From contig NC_092320.1 of the NCBI RefSeq assembly GCF_036785885.1, positions 19,965,557 through 20,029,556 of the forward strand: a stretch of 64,000 nt of DNA, written 5' to 3'. Numbering within the stretch: position 1 is the first letter of the stretch; the number at the start of each line of letters is the position of its first letter. Positions 1 through 11,342 of this stretch are shown here, in pieces. The notes under the pieces were generated by a model. That model saw only the letters and a list, made by a program, of their open reading frames with translations. It did not search any database and was not told the origin of the DNA. Source of the DNA: Coffea arabica. Taxonomy: Eukaryota > Streptophyta > Magnoliopsida > Gentianales > Rubiaceae. A program made the translations under genes and the position numbers.

Positions 1-729
1 AAATATATCCTATTCTTGGCCTGCATCAAATAAGAAATTGCGCAAAAATATTTTTTCCTTCTTATCCCTGGAAGGAATTCGTTTATGCCCCATTTCATTC
101 TTATTATAGGACATAACTAGGCTTTTGTTATAGGAAGCACGTCTACCATCATTTCAACTGAAAAAGGAGAAATGAAAGAGAAATTGCGTCCATATATATC
201 CAGCCAGCGAGCCACTCATTTTACTATGCATAAAGCAAGTCAATTCTTGCAGTTGATTAGGGTCTTTTTATGGTCTCCTTTGAGACAATATTTAGTTAAA
301 TCAGTTAATGAGCATGCCCCAGTTGCTTTTTCTTGTGTAAAACCAAAATTGGAGTCTCTGTCTCCTTTTTCTTGCCAAGGGAAATCCACACATTTTTCTG
401 TTAAAGCTTAAAATTGATAAGTAGGATGAACTCATGAAAGTGAACTTGAAGCATGCATGTACCCTTTACCCATAAATCGAAATTCTGTAGCTAAAAAATT
501 AACTTTTCCCTCCCCACCCGCGCTCTAGGTCATTTTAGAGTGTAAAAGCTGGGCAAAGGAAAAGTTAACTTGGCAAGAAACTACAATTCTCCCATGGTAA
601 TATCATGTTAATTTACTGCATATCAGATTATTTTTGCAAGGAGCTTTTTAAAGTGGCCAACGTTTATCCTTATTTTTTTTTTTAGATTTATTATTAGAGA
701 ATAGTTTGATAGTTGCAAAGGCAGAGGAA

Positions 730-1065
730 CACTGGCGGATTTAAGGTGGGGGCACGGGCTCCATTGCTCCCCCTTAAACTCCTATAGTATGCATAAAATT
801 TTGATATTATTTTAAGTGTGCCCCCAAAGTTTTTTTATGAAATAAGTGAAAGAATTACGTGATTTTTTTTTTAAAATTGGTTTATGAACTAATATTTTAA
901 AAGGATATATGGGTCACAAAATTCCATTTGAAATAAGTTCAAAATTTTTTTTCATTTTAACTTATTGATGAATATTTTTTTACTTAAAAAACTAACAAAA
1001 GAGTAGGAAAAAAAATTTAGTGTTGCTTTTGCCCCCGCTGAAAATTTTTTCTGGCTCCGCCACTG
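730..1065. mobile_element. hAT-like MITE
   Basis: The left end CACTGGCGGATTTAAGG and the right end GGCTCCGCCACTG are imperfect inverted repeats of the CAGTGGCGGA type common to plant hAT MITEs. The interior is AT-rich, with a GTGCCCCC block near the left end and a TGCCCCCGC block near the right. The target duplication is not clean. Confidence 0.6.
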
Positions 1066-2014
1066 GAACAAATAGATATTACATGACACACGTCGAATTT
1101 GACACTTAAACATACTCTTTTTTAAAAAAAAAATAAAAAAATTACTAGAGTTATGTATCAGGGAAAATGTTCATAGCACGTACCAACGTAATAATTTGTA
1201 GCATATGCATAACATTTGTAGTCATGCAATTTAATTGGAAGGCTTAGTGTAAATTCTTTCCAAAGAAAAACAAAAACGCTCGATGCAAATGATAATTTGA
1301 GAAGTAAAATTAGGAAAACTCACAAGTAAATTAAAATAGAGGAAGTAGACTGACTTACACCATGCAATTAATTGGGTAGAAAAATCAGATAGATAGATGA
1401 CAGAAGTCAAGAGGAGTGGTGTGTAATGAGGACTAACAGAAGATAGAGACATAAAAGTCAATAAGCGGCACATTAACAGTAGTGAGAATGCATTCTCCCT
1501 TGCACACTTATAGCCGATTTAAATTGGATGGTCCCAATCTCTCTCATTCCAAGGAAGGATTTGCTCTTAAAAACAAAGGATTCTTCCTTGGTTGGGAGCT
1601 TTCAAAATCATGATTCTTGCCGGTTATTATGGGTCAGGTCTGCTTTACATAAAGAACATGTGGAAAGGTCTTTTTGTGGGGTTGAAGTGTCCATTTCTTC
1701 AAGCAAACAATCCCCAACTCAACTAAGGCTTCAACAGAGATTATACACAACATTCATCTGTATCTGTACGTGCATGGCCATCTGCATTGTATAGTAGTAC
1801 TTCTGTGATCTTGACATCAACTACATAATATTTCTCATGTCTATTTTTCAGACAATTAATAAGTAGTTGCCTTCTTTTGAAGTTGAATCCACATCGACCC
1901 AATTAACTACTTGTTTTTTTTTTTTGTTTTTTGTTTTAAGCGGATACGCCTAATTCTTGCTTCATTGCAAGATTCTTCTATTTTTATATCTTAGTTTTCT
2001 TTCTCATTAATGTG

Positions 2015-2157
2015 CCTTGTTTGGATTGCATTTTTCTGGATTTTTTGTAGAAAGATTACTGTAACGATTTGATATATGTAAGGTAAAAAAGTAATTGAAA
2101 AATGTATTCACAGAAAACGTAATAATTTTTCTTTAGAAAGTTGCTGTCCAAACAAGG
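2015..2157. mobile_element. TTTGGATTGCATTTT-family MITE, copy 1
   Basis: About 143 bp with ends CCTTGTTTGGATTGCATTTT and, inverted, GTCCAAACAAGG. The core includes TGTAACGATTTGATATATGT. Similar copies lie at 3585, 26170, 51557 and 53055. Confidence 0.75.
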
Positions 2158-3584
2158 CCACGTCAAATTGTTTTCTTTTTTCTTTTAATTACTTTTTTTT
2201 TTTTTTTTTGTGGAAAGAGATACAGGGGTGTGGTTGGAGGGGAAGGTGTAGGAAACAAGAAGTTAATACTATGGCTATAATCCTAATTTACATGGAATGC
2301 TTGCAATTACAATTATCGGCCTAAATCGGATTGACGTGAGTCATCAACTTTGAAAACCTAAAATCGATTTAAATAACTCGATTGAACGACCTAAATCGGA
2401 CTGAGGTATTAACATAACTCTAGCTGCACAGAAGCCCTTGATCCTAAGTTAAATGATGCATGGAGTTACAAAGCACACTAAGACAAGTGCTAAATGGATG
2501 TATAGAGGTCCACGATTACGTCCCATATTGATATTAATACCTTAGGGATTACGATCGAGTCAGACTCAAAACATAAGCACACTACTATTATTCAGTACAT
2601 TACTTGGCTTCAACTGTTAAGTAAATAGTGGAATGATTCCTTAGACAAATTTAGCTGGACATGACCAAATCTCAAACTAAACGTTAAGGGCAGACTGAAT
2701 CCTTGATTTACCACTAGAAATAAATACCTAGGGAATCATTTTTGTGTACGTATCTCATCTTTGGGCAGACATGCATGAAAGTATTATTTGCCAGCTTGTG
2801 CAATGTATTTTCTTGTCCTTGTTCATTATTTGATGTCTGCATTTTGGATACACCAGTTCACTTTGGAATATTGTGGCTTTTAAGTTCATGCACCAGGTAT
2901 TAAGTGTTCAGTTTTTTGGTATCTTGATTAGTAAACAAGAAGATATACACTATCCCAATGCTAAATAATTAAGTAAACCTATTTTGATGAGAACAATTTT
3001 TGTTTGGGAGCATAGCTAGAGGAAGCTGTCTTTTGTGTTTGTTTTTGAATATTTTGGTACCATGTGTTACCCCACTCCAATACAATCACTGTTGCATGCC
3101 CTTAAGAAGAGCTGTTTGGGCATGTGCTATTGTCCCTCAGAAGTTCCCTAGGGCATTCATTCTTTTTGTCCTCCCAATTAATCTAATTGTGAATTTGGTC
3201 TTAAACAGATGAGTTAACAGCTCCTAAACCAATTTTCAAAGCCTAATAAACATAATTAACAATTGCAATCGATGTCTTCTTCATCTTAAACGAGGATCCA
3301 TTAGGCAGATTATGGGTCGTTTGTGGTTGAAATCGATTTTCACGTTTTGATTTTTTAAAGTCAATGGTCCTTATGTTATTGTGTCATGGATAATCAGAGT
3401 TGCAAAAAGAAATATAATTTGTAATTAGACCATTAACTCCAAAATCAAAGTTCCAAATTTTTTAAAAAAATAATAATTGTTTTAGAAACTAATTTTCCTC
3501 TTGATTTATTAGAATGTTACTCTATTGAGAATTTTAGTTCAAGAAAAAATTGATTATCAGTTTTTCTAGTACTTGAGAAAACTT

Positions 3585-3736
3585 CCCGTTTGGATTGCAT
3601 TTTCTAGGGAATTTTTTGAAAAATTACTACTGTCCCTTCTAAATATATAATATCTGTGAAATAAAAAATTGATTGAAAAATATATAGAAAAAGTATTTAC
3701 GTAAAACACAAAAAATGACAGTCCATACAAGGTTGG
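3585..3736. mobile_element. TTTGGATTGCATTTT-family MITE, copy 2
   Basis: The left end CCCGTTTGGATTGCATTTT and the right end GTCCATACAAGG are inverted relatives. The core is more diverged than copy 1. Confidence 0.65.
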
Positions 3737-4838
3737 CATGCAGTTTATAGGATTTAGGTCTGTGACGCACATACTTTTGTTGGTCTAATGACCTGTGTTC
3801 ACCACAAATCCGAAAAGTAATGGGCCCTGGTCGTGCCGATTGGGTCCTCCACAGACCAAACATGGATTTGCCCAAGATGACCCATCTGCATTTAATTTAC
3901 GAATCAGACAATCCACAGGCCCAGTTTCAGACTTAGTCAGCCATGGGCTAGAATGCACATGGCTGAATGCATGTCTGCCCAACTACGTCATTCAGAACAA
4001 TTTTGAGAAATTTGCCCATTTTTGCTGATTCTCTGTAGTGAAAAAGCACTTTGGACCTATGGATGAGCTTAACTATTGACTTGTTCTTCGGCCCAAGCCC
4101 AAGCAGTCTTCATTGTCAAATCGTCCATGTATGTATACATAGGAGCAACTAACAAGCTACCACTCGTTATTAGCAAATTTGATGGGACGGTGAACGTCTC
4201 TGTTTTTTTTTTTTTTTTTTTTTTGATATTTGAAAAAAGAGGACCAATGTTGATTCTTCGCTAACCCCTAAATATCTTTTTTTATGTTAAATAAAAAAGA
4301 AAACCACAAAAGAGATGTTGTTGGTCGATGTGCTTGATTTTAGTTGGCATTGTATTCTCGAAAGAAAAAAGGTAAACTAACACAGCAAGTTCATTTAATC
4401 ACAATATATTATCAAGAAAAATTATATTATTTTATCATAAGAAAATATCACATTATCAACTTCATATTACATGTATATAATTATATTGTATTATATAATG
4501 TGTGTGTATAATAAAAAGTGGGGATAAGACAGGATATTCTCTCCCGTTACTTGCCCTGCTTAAAAGTGAGAGGAGAAAAACTTCCCTTGTCATTGCCCCC
4601 CTTGCTCTGCATTTTCTCTCATCCCATTAACTCCTGCAGGCGTCCGTCCTTATTGCTATCTCTATATTTTATAATTTATATAGTTCTTATTTGATTTACT
4701 AAAAAATATTTAAAATTTCTTTCAAATTTGATATTCTTATAATACCTTAAAACATTAAGCATATGATATCCATTTCTAATTTTGATATTAAGAGCACCCC
4801 ATTTTTATTCTTTTGTGAGATCATCTTCAAATTTAGTT

Positions 4839-5009
4839 TTTTTTTTATCAGCAACGATACATTTGTATAACCTATTTTATATACAGACCCAACTAGATCA
4901 GGAAGTGTTATGGCACAACTCTTAGATTTTTTTTACTGCTGGTGAGATTTGAATCCTCACCAACAGCCCAAGGAAGGATTTAAGCCACTGAACCATTGGC
5001 CCGGTGGTT
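4839..5009 (-). mobile_element. tRNA-derived SINE
   Basis: The minus-strand reading has A-box-like GGTTCAGTGG and B-box-like GATTCAAATCTC sequences and an A-rich 3' tail. Direct repeats atcttcaaatttagtt (4823-4838) and atcttcaaatctagtt (5010-5025) flank it, with one mismatch in 16. It is the same family as the copy at 59946. Confidence 0.88.
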
Positions 5010-5507
5010 ATCTTCAAATCTAGTTATAGTTGTCCATTTTGAACTTTGTTCTCAATTTTGTTACTACAGGGAGTTATTTTTAAAAAGTGCATACAAACAA
5101 TTTTTTTTTGGGGAAAATGACCATTTTCGTCCCTAAACTTTTTTCTAGAGTCGATTTAGTCCCTAACTTTTATTTCTGGCCAATTTAATACATAAACTTA
5201 ATTTTCGGATCCAATTAAGGACTTCTGCGGCGGCGCCACCACCTAAAAGCAATTTATCTCATAATTTAACATTAAATAAGGGCATTTTTGGAAACTTCAA
5301 ATTATCTCCTCTCCACTGTCAACCTCCGTCGCCAGCCACCCACCACCTCCTCCTCCTCCTCTTATCCTTCTCTTTTCATCCACCTTTGAGTTTACATTGT
5401 AATTGAGAAAGTAGAAGAGGAAATCTGTAAATGCAGACGAGTGGGTTCCCCAATATTCCAGTGCTCAATATTCCAGCCCTCCATTTCTGAAGAACAAAAG
5501 TTGCACG

Positions 5508-5875
5508 ATGTTCAACTCCCAAAACTCCCAGCACCAGCACCATCAACACCAGCAAAACTCCCAAAATGATCTTCATCCTCAACAACCCAAGCTTGCTAGA
5601 TCACCCTCTGTTCTCCAACGTTTGAGGTCCATAAATTTCTACCACTACAGATCTGCCATGATTATAGTTCAATTGCAAACTATTTCAAAACCACCCCAGA
5701 TTCAGATGCCCATTACGATTTTGAACGAACCCATCAATCCCAAAACCTCGGAGAGTCTCACTCCCAGTATATTTTTGAACAAGCCCATCAACCACAAGAC
5801 CTTGGAGAATCTCACTCCCAATACATTTTTGAACAAACCCGTCAAGAGCAGCCAGCGTTGTTCTTGTCTTGCTTC
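5508..5875 (+). pseudogene. Captured gene fragment inside the MULE, DUF4408-like
   Basis: The frame from ATG 5508 runs through a Gln/His-rich stretch to LARSPSVLQRLRSINFY, which resembles the conserved core of plant DUF4408 proteins. After about 5655 the coding-looking frame shifts: a different frame reads HDYSSIANYF and then two 18-residue repeats (5717-5770 and 5771-5824) of the form FEQxHQxQxLGESHSQY, with a third partial repeat at 5825-5851. The N-terminal membrane segment usual in that family is absent. It looks like a transduplicated exon with one frameshift. The family assignment rests on a short motif and is tentative. Confidence 0.5.
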
Positions 5876-6010
5876 GACATTCGGCATTCGAAAAGACTTG
5901 ATTCGGCATTCGGCATTCGGAAAGACTTGTCTTGCTTCGGGTTCGGCACCTTCTTGTCTTGATTCGGCATTCGAAAAATTGTGATTCGGCACCTTCTTCT
6001 TGTCTTGCTT
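5874..6010 (+). repeat. Short imperfect repeats of TTCGGCATTCG
   Basis: The unit TTCGGCATTCG(G/A)AAAGACTTG and the unit TTCGGCACCTTCTTGTCTTG alternate several times. They lie inside the long-TIR Mutator-like element just after the captured fragment. Confidence 0.7.
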
Positions 6011-6776
6011 CTGCTGAAGCCTCTGTAGCAGGCAAGCAATGAAAGACTAAGAAGGAACAACCCCACAACCACATGCCAATCGGCTGGGAAAGGTAGCCAA
6101 CAAAAGCAGTAGCAGCTTCCAGTCAAGAGGACAAGTTGGGCCCAACACTAACTGCTATGCAGGGTGATCGCCGCTCTCTTGAACTGTGCATCCATTTGAT
6201 GTTAGATGAAAGTACTTGATCTCCTTAGACATCACATCTTTGGAGGGTTAACGGGAAAGAGGGGTGGTTGAGAAAATTAGTCGATAAGAAAGGAAAAGAA
6301 AGAAGGGGAGGCGGAGGCGGCAAGGAGGAAGGAGGGGTGAGGCAGAGGAAGAATTAAGAAGTTAATTAAAAATATTAAAAATCCCTTCAAAAAGTTTTAA
6401 ATTTAAAAATACCCCAAATACTAATAATTTTTTTAATTTACTCAGTTTGATTACAATTCATACCTGAAGTTCCAAAAATGCCCTTGTTTAATATTAAATT
6501 AGGAGATAAATTGCTTTTAGGTGGTGGCGCCGCTGCAAAAGTCCTTAATTGGATCCAAAAATTAAGTTTATGTATTAAATTGGCCAGAAATAAAAGTTAG
6601 GGACTAAATCGACTCTAGAAAAAAGTTTAGGGACGAAAATGGCCATTTTCCCTTTTTTTTTTTGGCTGAAAAGTTAGGTGGACGCGTGCTGTCTCAGTTT
6701 CCAAGCCCCAACTAGCCACTGAACTGCTACTTCGAGCTTCACAGTCACTTTTTTGAAGTTGTCTTCTAAGGAGGCC

Positions 6777-9700
6777 ATGGCAATGAATCCAAAGCTCCTC
6801 TTGACTGCTACAGCACTTGCAGTTCTCTCAGTCATCTGGGCCTTCGGCACAACCAGTAATATGTTAAGACCACCAGCGATAGAGGGCTCCCGTGATTTGC
6901 TGCATAAGGCAGACACAGTTAATCTAACAGGTGCAGTTGGGCCAGAAAGTCTTGCTTTTGACCCCAATGGAGAAGGTCCCTACACTGGTGTGGCTGATGG
7001 TCGGATTCTCAAGTGGCAAGGTCATCAACTTGGCTGGGTTGATTTTGCAGTCACCTCCTCTCAAAGGTGGAAAACCTTTTGTCTTTATTCTTCATCTTTT
7101 TTTTTTTTTGTGGCATGTCGTAGAATTTGTTATGGTCTTTTGGACAGGTTTTGAGCTCCTTTTAGTATTCTTGTTGGCCTGGCATTTCTTGCATATTTGT
7201 TTCATTTACTAATTGATTAGAAGGGAGGACTTATTTTTTGTTTATGCCTGCATTAAATAACCACAGGACTACTATCGTTTATACAACATATAGTCTCATA
7301 TTTGCGGTCCTTTCCTAAGCAGAGTAATTGCTATTATGATAACTCACATTCATTCTATTTTGCAAAATTAGCTTTTTCGACCTCGCATGTTCGATAGGGA
7401 GGAGATTCTCAACAATTGTAAGGTGCAGTTGCACCAAAGAATTCATGGTTGGGATACTCCAATTGAAAAATTATGTGGTTTAGGTTGAAAGTTGGAAAGA
7501 TTAAGAAGTTGTGATGGGACCCTGACTGATCAATGTAACTTTAGTTTCTGCATTGTCTAGTGCAATTAGAGCTGGTAATTGTTGAGGCCTTTGAATCCTG
7601 TTTGACAGCACTAAAAGACTGTCAAGGATTGTAGTTGAGTTTCACAAGGGTTACATCCCATGGTCAATACAATGGAGTTTTTCCTAGGGTTATTATGGGT
7701 TGGTGGGGTTGGAGTCTAGGAGTGTCTCACCCTGGCTAGTGAGTGCAGCAATTCTGGCAGGATTTGTTGTAGTACCAAGTTGCTAATGTAAAGGGACTAT
7801 TTAGGCCATGCCCTGGTAGATAGCTCTTTGCTAGTGGCCTACTTCTACTATTATAACTGATAAAGAAGAAGAGTTTACATTTTGTAAAAGCTAATAGTGA
7901 ACAAAATTGTGTTGGATTTAGTTTTTAATGTGTGAATATAACATATAATCAACATTTTACATGCAACTACGACTTTTTTTCAAGTACTTTGCTCTTTTTT
8001 TTTTTTTTTTTTTTTACTGTAAGTGGAAGGGCTCAAACCCAGAATCTTTCACTTACACTCCCTTTCCCCAGTGGAGTACTTTGCTTGCATATAGATATCT
8101 TTAGAACCTTGTTTATTGCCAAGAGAATAGGAAACAAAAAAACCAGCACCCTCCATTTCCTGTACATCAAGATTTGCATTATACATGTTAATGAGTCTTT
8201 ATGTTTCTTCAGTATGTCCTTATTCAAACCCTCGAAATGACAGAAAATACTATCATTTTAATGCATTTGATCGTTTCTGTTATACAATTCAGTTTGAAAC
8301 AATTAATCTTATTGCTATGTCATAACTTTCAGGGAACAATTGTCGTTTCTGTTATACAATTCAGTTTGAAACAATTAATCTTATTGCTATGTCTTAACTT
8401 TCAGGGAACAATTGATTTGAGGATAACAAAAGTATTTTAATTGTTCATGAACTTTTCCATATTATTTTGTTGTTGAAGATTATTTTTGTCTCTAGTTTTG
8501 TCATAAGTGCATCCAAATGTTGCAAAGCTTCAATTTCAACTTGAACAAATTTATGATCATGAAGGATCTGCATGCTTGTTTCGACATTTGAAATCTTCTG
8601 GTCTTGAAATAAAGTTATAGGAGAGTTGTGAAATCATTGTCTGTCAAGGCCCAAAAATAAATCGTGGTGATTTATCAGACCTTGGGCTGTGACAACATCA
8701 TGTAGAGCTGAGGATCCTAGAGTTGCACTCCACCACTTAAAGAGATCAGTTCTATGAAAGACCCCTAAATGTGACGTTGAATTGACAATGAGGTGATCCA
8801 GGAGAAAGAGTGTAAAGGGCCTGCTCTGTCCCCATTGTTCTAATTTCCCACCAGTCCTTAACTTGTATTATGGAGCTTTCCAATAAGCATTTTTTTAAAA
8901 TCTAACAAGATGTTTGACATTTCATTCTAAAGGAAGGACTGTTTTCATCCATTTGCGCCGCATATGGAGCATATATGTGGGAGGCCTTTAGGACTTCGGT
9001 TTGATCGGAAGAATGGGGATCTATATATTGCTGATGCCTATTTGGGCCTCCAAGTGGTAGGGCCAACTGGAGGCTTAGCTACTCCACTGGTGACAGAGGT
9101 TGAAGGTGCTGTTCTACGCTTCACCAATGACATGGACATTGACGAGCATGAAGATACCATTTACTTCACAGACTCAAGCACAGTATTCCTGCGAAGGTAG
9201 TTTTACTTATGCTTCACAAACTCTTGCATTGTTGGAGTTAGTCCCAGACTAAAACTGGAAGCAATTAGCTAAACTACTTCTATTGGGCAGTCTGAAGTAT
9301 ATATGATTTAATACAGTGCAAGTTGAACACAATTTTCAATCATAATCCCTGTTGATCATTTGCTTTATTCCTGGATAACTTAGAATCTTATACATGCATA
9401 CTTAGTACAAGCAAAGCAAGTAGTTCCATCTCATAGTGTTCATTTTGTTTTACATTGCTAAAGAGTTGTTTGGGACATTGTATTGCATTATTTGTGAAGA
9501 AAAAATGATCAAGATTTTAGATGTAGGCTCAAGGTTAGTGAAGTGGTTATACGTACAAGCTAGGCCCCTAATAGAGTTAACTGTATTTTTGCAAATAATA
9601 CTTTGCGGGCATAGAGGAAAGAATGTACTTGTGTAACACCTTCTCTATAATCATATGCAGCTTGGGGATATGCTGAATAAGGAATTAAACTACACAAATA

Positions 9701-11342
9701 TATTGCTGTTTCTTTTGGAATGCAGGCAGGTGCTTGATAAAATATAGTCTTTGATGACCTATTTGTTATCTCTGATGCTTCTAATATTTGTTATCTCTGA
9801 TGCTTCTAAATGTTGATGTTCATTTAGAATATCATGTACTCTATAATTTAGTGCTGGGGAGATAGCTGAGGAATGTGACCTCTTGCTTTAGGCAATGGTG
9901 TTGACTTAATTGCGCAAAAGTTGCTTCTTTATGCATTGCAACAACTGGTTCTGAAATAATTACTTGTGGCTAGTTTTGGGGAATATGAACTGCCAGTATT
10001 TGCAGACACTATTAGAAGGAGGGATTTCAGTTTTGCCTTTGGATGCTATTCTATCATTGAGCTATCTACTCAAATTGATTGAATGTGGTAAACTCCTTTG
10101 TCTGCTCCAATCAAGCAGCACTGTAATTAGTTTTACAGATAGTCCTCTTAGATCAGTTTTGACTTTGGTGCTATTCTATATCAAGCTATCTGGTCAAACT
10201 GAATATAGACAACTCCTTTGGCTGAACTTATTCTACTTCTGGAGCACCTAAAATGCAAAAGAGATTAGAAACAGTGTTCATGCTTCTGTGAAAAACTACA
10301 TATCATGAGATAAGATGCATAGTAAGAGACACTTCAATTAAAGCTATTCTGGGTTTCCAGTCGGTTGTCCTTACGCACTGAGCAACTCTGTTTTCATCTG
10401 GCAAACTTAATCCAGGTACTAGTAACTGCATAGTTGGTAATTTAACTATCCTATGTTAATGTTTACTCATTTACCTTGTTTTTGGCAAAATACCCGACCA
10501 CAACTGGTGCTATTGTTTGCCTAATTGCACTGACCACAGCTGGTGCTATAGTTAATTCATATCCACTATTAGGCAAAGATGTAGATAAGATGGCAGCCTG
10601 GGGGAAAATTGATAGATTTAGTTGTTTGGCGTTCTTTATTTTCTTTTAAATATTCTTATCCGACTGAGGCACTGCTGTTGATTATGCTTAAATATGTACA
10701 TTCCATGACATCCAATTTGACATCATCTGATTAATTAGTCCTGTAATGCTTCATTTTTTATGCTGTTTTAGGCAATTTATATCGTCAGTCTTGAGTGCAG
10801 ACAGGACAGGAAGACTGATGAAATATGATAAATCCACCAAAGAAGTAAGTATTTTGCTTCGGGGACTTGCTTTTGCTAATGGTGTGTCTCTAAGCAAAGA
10901 TCAGTCCTTTGTGCTTGTGGCTGAATCCACTACTTGTAGGATAGTGAGATTCTGGCTTCGAGGGCCTAATGCAGGAAAACATGATACTTTTACTGAGCTA
11001 CCAGGATTTCCAGACAATATTAGAAGGAATTCAAAAGGAGAGTTTTGGGTGGCTTTGCATGCAAAGACTGGACTTCTCATAAAGTGGGTCATTGCCAATT
11101 CTTGGTCTGGGAAGACTTTGTTAAAGCTTCCCTTAAGCTTCAAGCAACTGCACCATTTTTTAGTAGGAGGGCAGGCTCACGCAACAGCAATAAAGCTTAG
11201 TGAGGAGGGTGAAGTTTTGGATGTCTTGGAAGATCTTGATGGGAAGACCCTGAGGTTTATCAGCGAAGTTGAGGAGAGAAATGGGAAGTTGTGGATTGGA
11301 TCTGTTTTGATGCCTTTTATTGGAATCTACAATTTGGACTAA
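6777..11342 (+). CDS. Strictosidine synthase-like protein (SSL-A), three exons
   Basis: Exons are 6777-7066, 8933-9196 and 10772-11342; all introns are GT-AG and interrupt a codon after its second base, giving 374 residues. The start ATG sits in GGCCATGGC, an excellent plant context. Residues about 5-24 form a hydrophobic signal segment, so the protein probably enters the secretory pathway. The motif VGPESLAFDPNGEGPYTGV is the first blade of the six-bladed beta-propeller typical of this family. Cys100 and Cys112 have the spacing of the disulphide pair in strictosidine synthase, followed by CGRPLGL. Exon 3 carries GRLMKYD, FANGVSLS and FPDNIRRN (Str_synth domain). By alignment on the C-terminal block ending GKLWIG, the catalytic Glu of true strictosidine synthase is Ser349, so Pictet-Spengler activity is unlikely and the substrate is unknown. 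It is the most divergent of the three local copies. A Mutator-like element ends 124 bp upstream of the start. Confidence 0.93.
7994..8074 (-). mobile_element. Short SINE-like insertion in SSL-A intron 1
   Basis: A minus-strand A tail (the T run at about 7994-8015) and a GGGTTTGAGCCC block lie between 11-bp repeats agtactttgct (7983-7993 and 8075-8085). It is only 81 bp, so it is 5'-truncated or belongs to a very short family. Confidence 0.65.
8271..8414 (+). repeat. 72-bp tandem duplication in SSL-A intron 1
   Basis: Two copies (8271-8342 and 8343-8414), each beginning TCGTTTCTGTTATACAATTC, are almost identical (CATAAC against CTTAAC). This is a recent local duplication. Confidence 0.92.
9761..9810 (+). 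repeat. 25-bp tandem duplication in SSL-A intron 2
   Basis: Two copies of ATTTGTTATCTCTGATGCTT plus CTAA(T/A) sit side by side. Confidence 0.85.
10028..10230 (+). repeat. Diverged tandem duplication in SSL-A intron 2
   Basis: Segments starting at about 10028 (CAGTTTTGCCTTTGGATGCT) and 10158 (CAGTTTTGACTTTGGTGCT) share the order ATTCTAT, GAGCTATCT or AAGCTATCT, TCAAA and AACTCCTTTG, with substitutions and indels. Confidence 0.7.

Larger units (their letters stand above)
1..4838. other. Intergenic DNA, AT-rich, with small MITEs
   Basis: Apart from the MITEs at 730, 2015 and 3585, no gene was found. Open frames here are under 90 codons, lack family motifs and mostly overlap simple sequence. 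Confidence 0.7.
5111..6652. mobile_element. Long-TIR Mutator-like element (Pack-MULE-like) upstream of SSL-A
   Basis: Two inverted arms of about 190 bp (5111-5300 and 6463-6652) begin GGGAAAATG(A/G)CCATTTTCGTCC and match closely along their length, including AGGTGGTGGCGCC. The insertion is in a poly-T tract, so the target duplication is only partly visible (8 of 9 bases). The 1542-bp element carries no transposase; its interior holds a gene-like fragment (separate entry). It ends 124 bp upstream of the SSL-A start codon, so it must lie in or next to the core promoter. Confidence 0.85.

Noticed and set aside
4930..5009. tRNA-like A and B boxes as functional tRNA genes
   Set aside because: No cloverleaf can be drawn; the A tails and target duplications identify SINEs.
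5685..6126. Overlapping minus-strand open frames inside the Mutator-like element
   Set aside because: They are antisense shadows of the captured fragment and of the TTCGGCATTCG repeats.
6753..6776. Upstream extension of SSL-A to 6753
   Set aside because: The codon there is TTG; the first ATG in frame is 6777 with an excellent context. Upstream extensions of SSL-B and SSL-C were rejected because they start at non-ATG codons or lie in T- or A-rich leader sequence.
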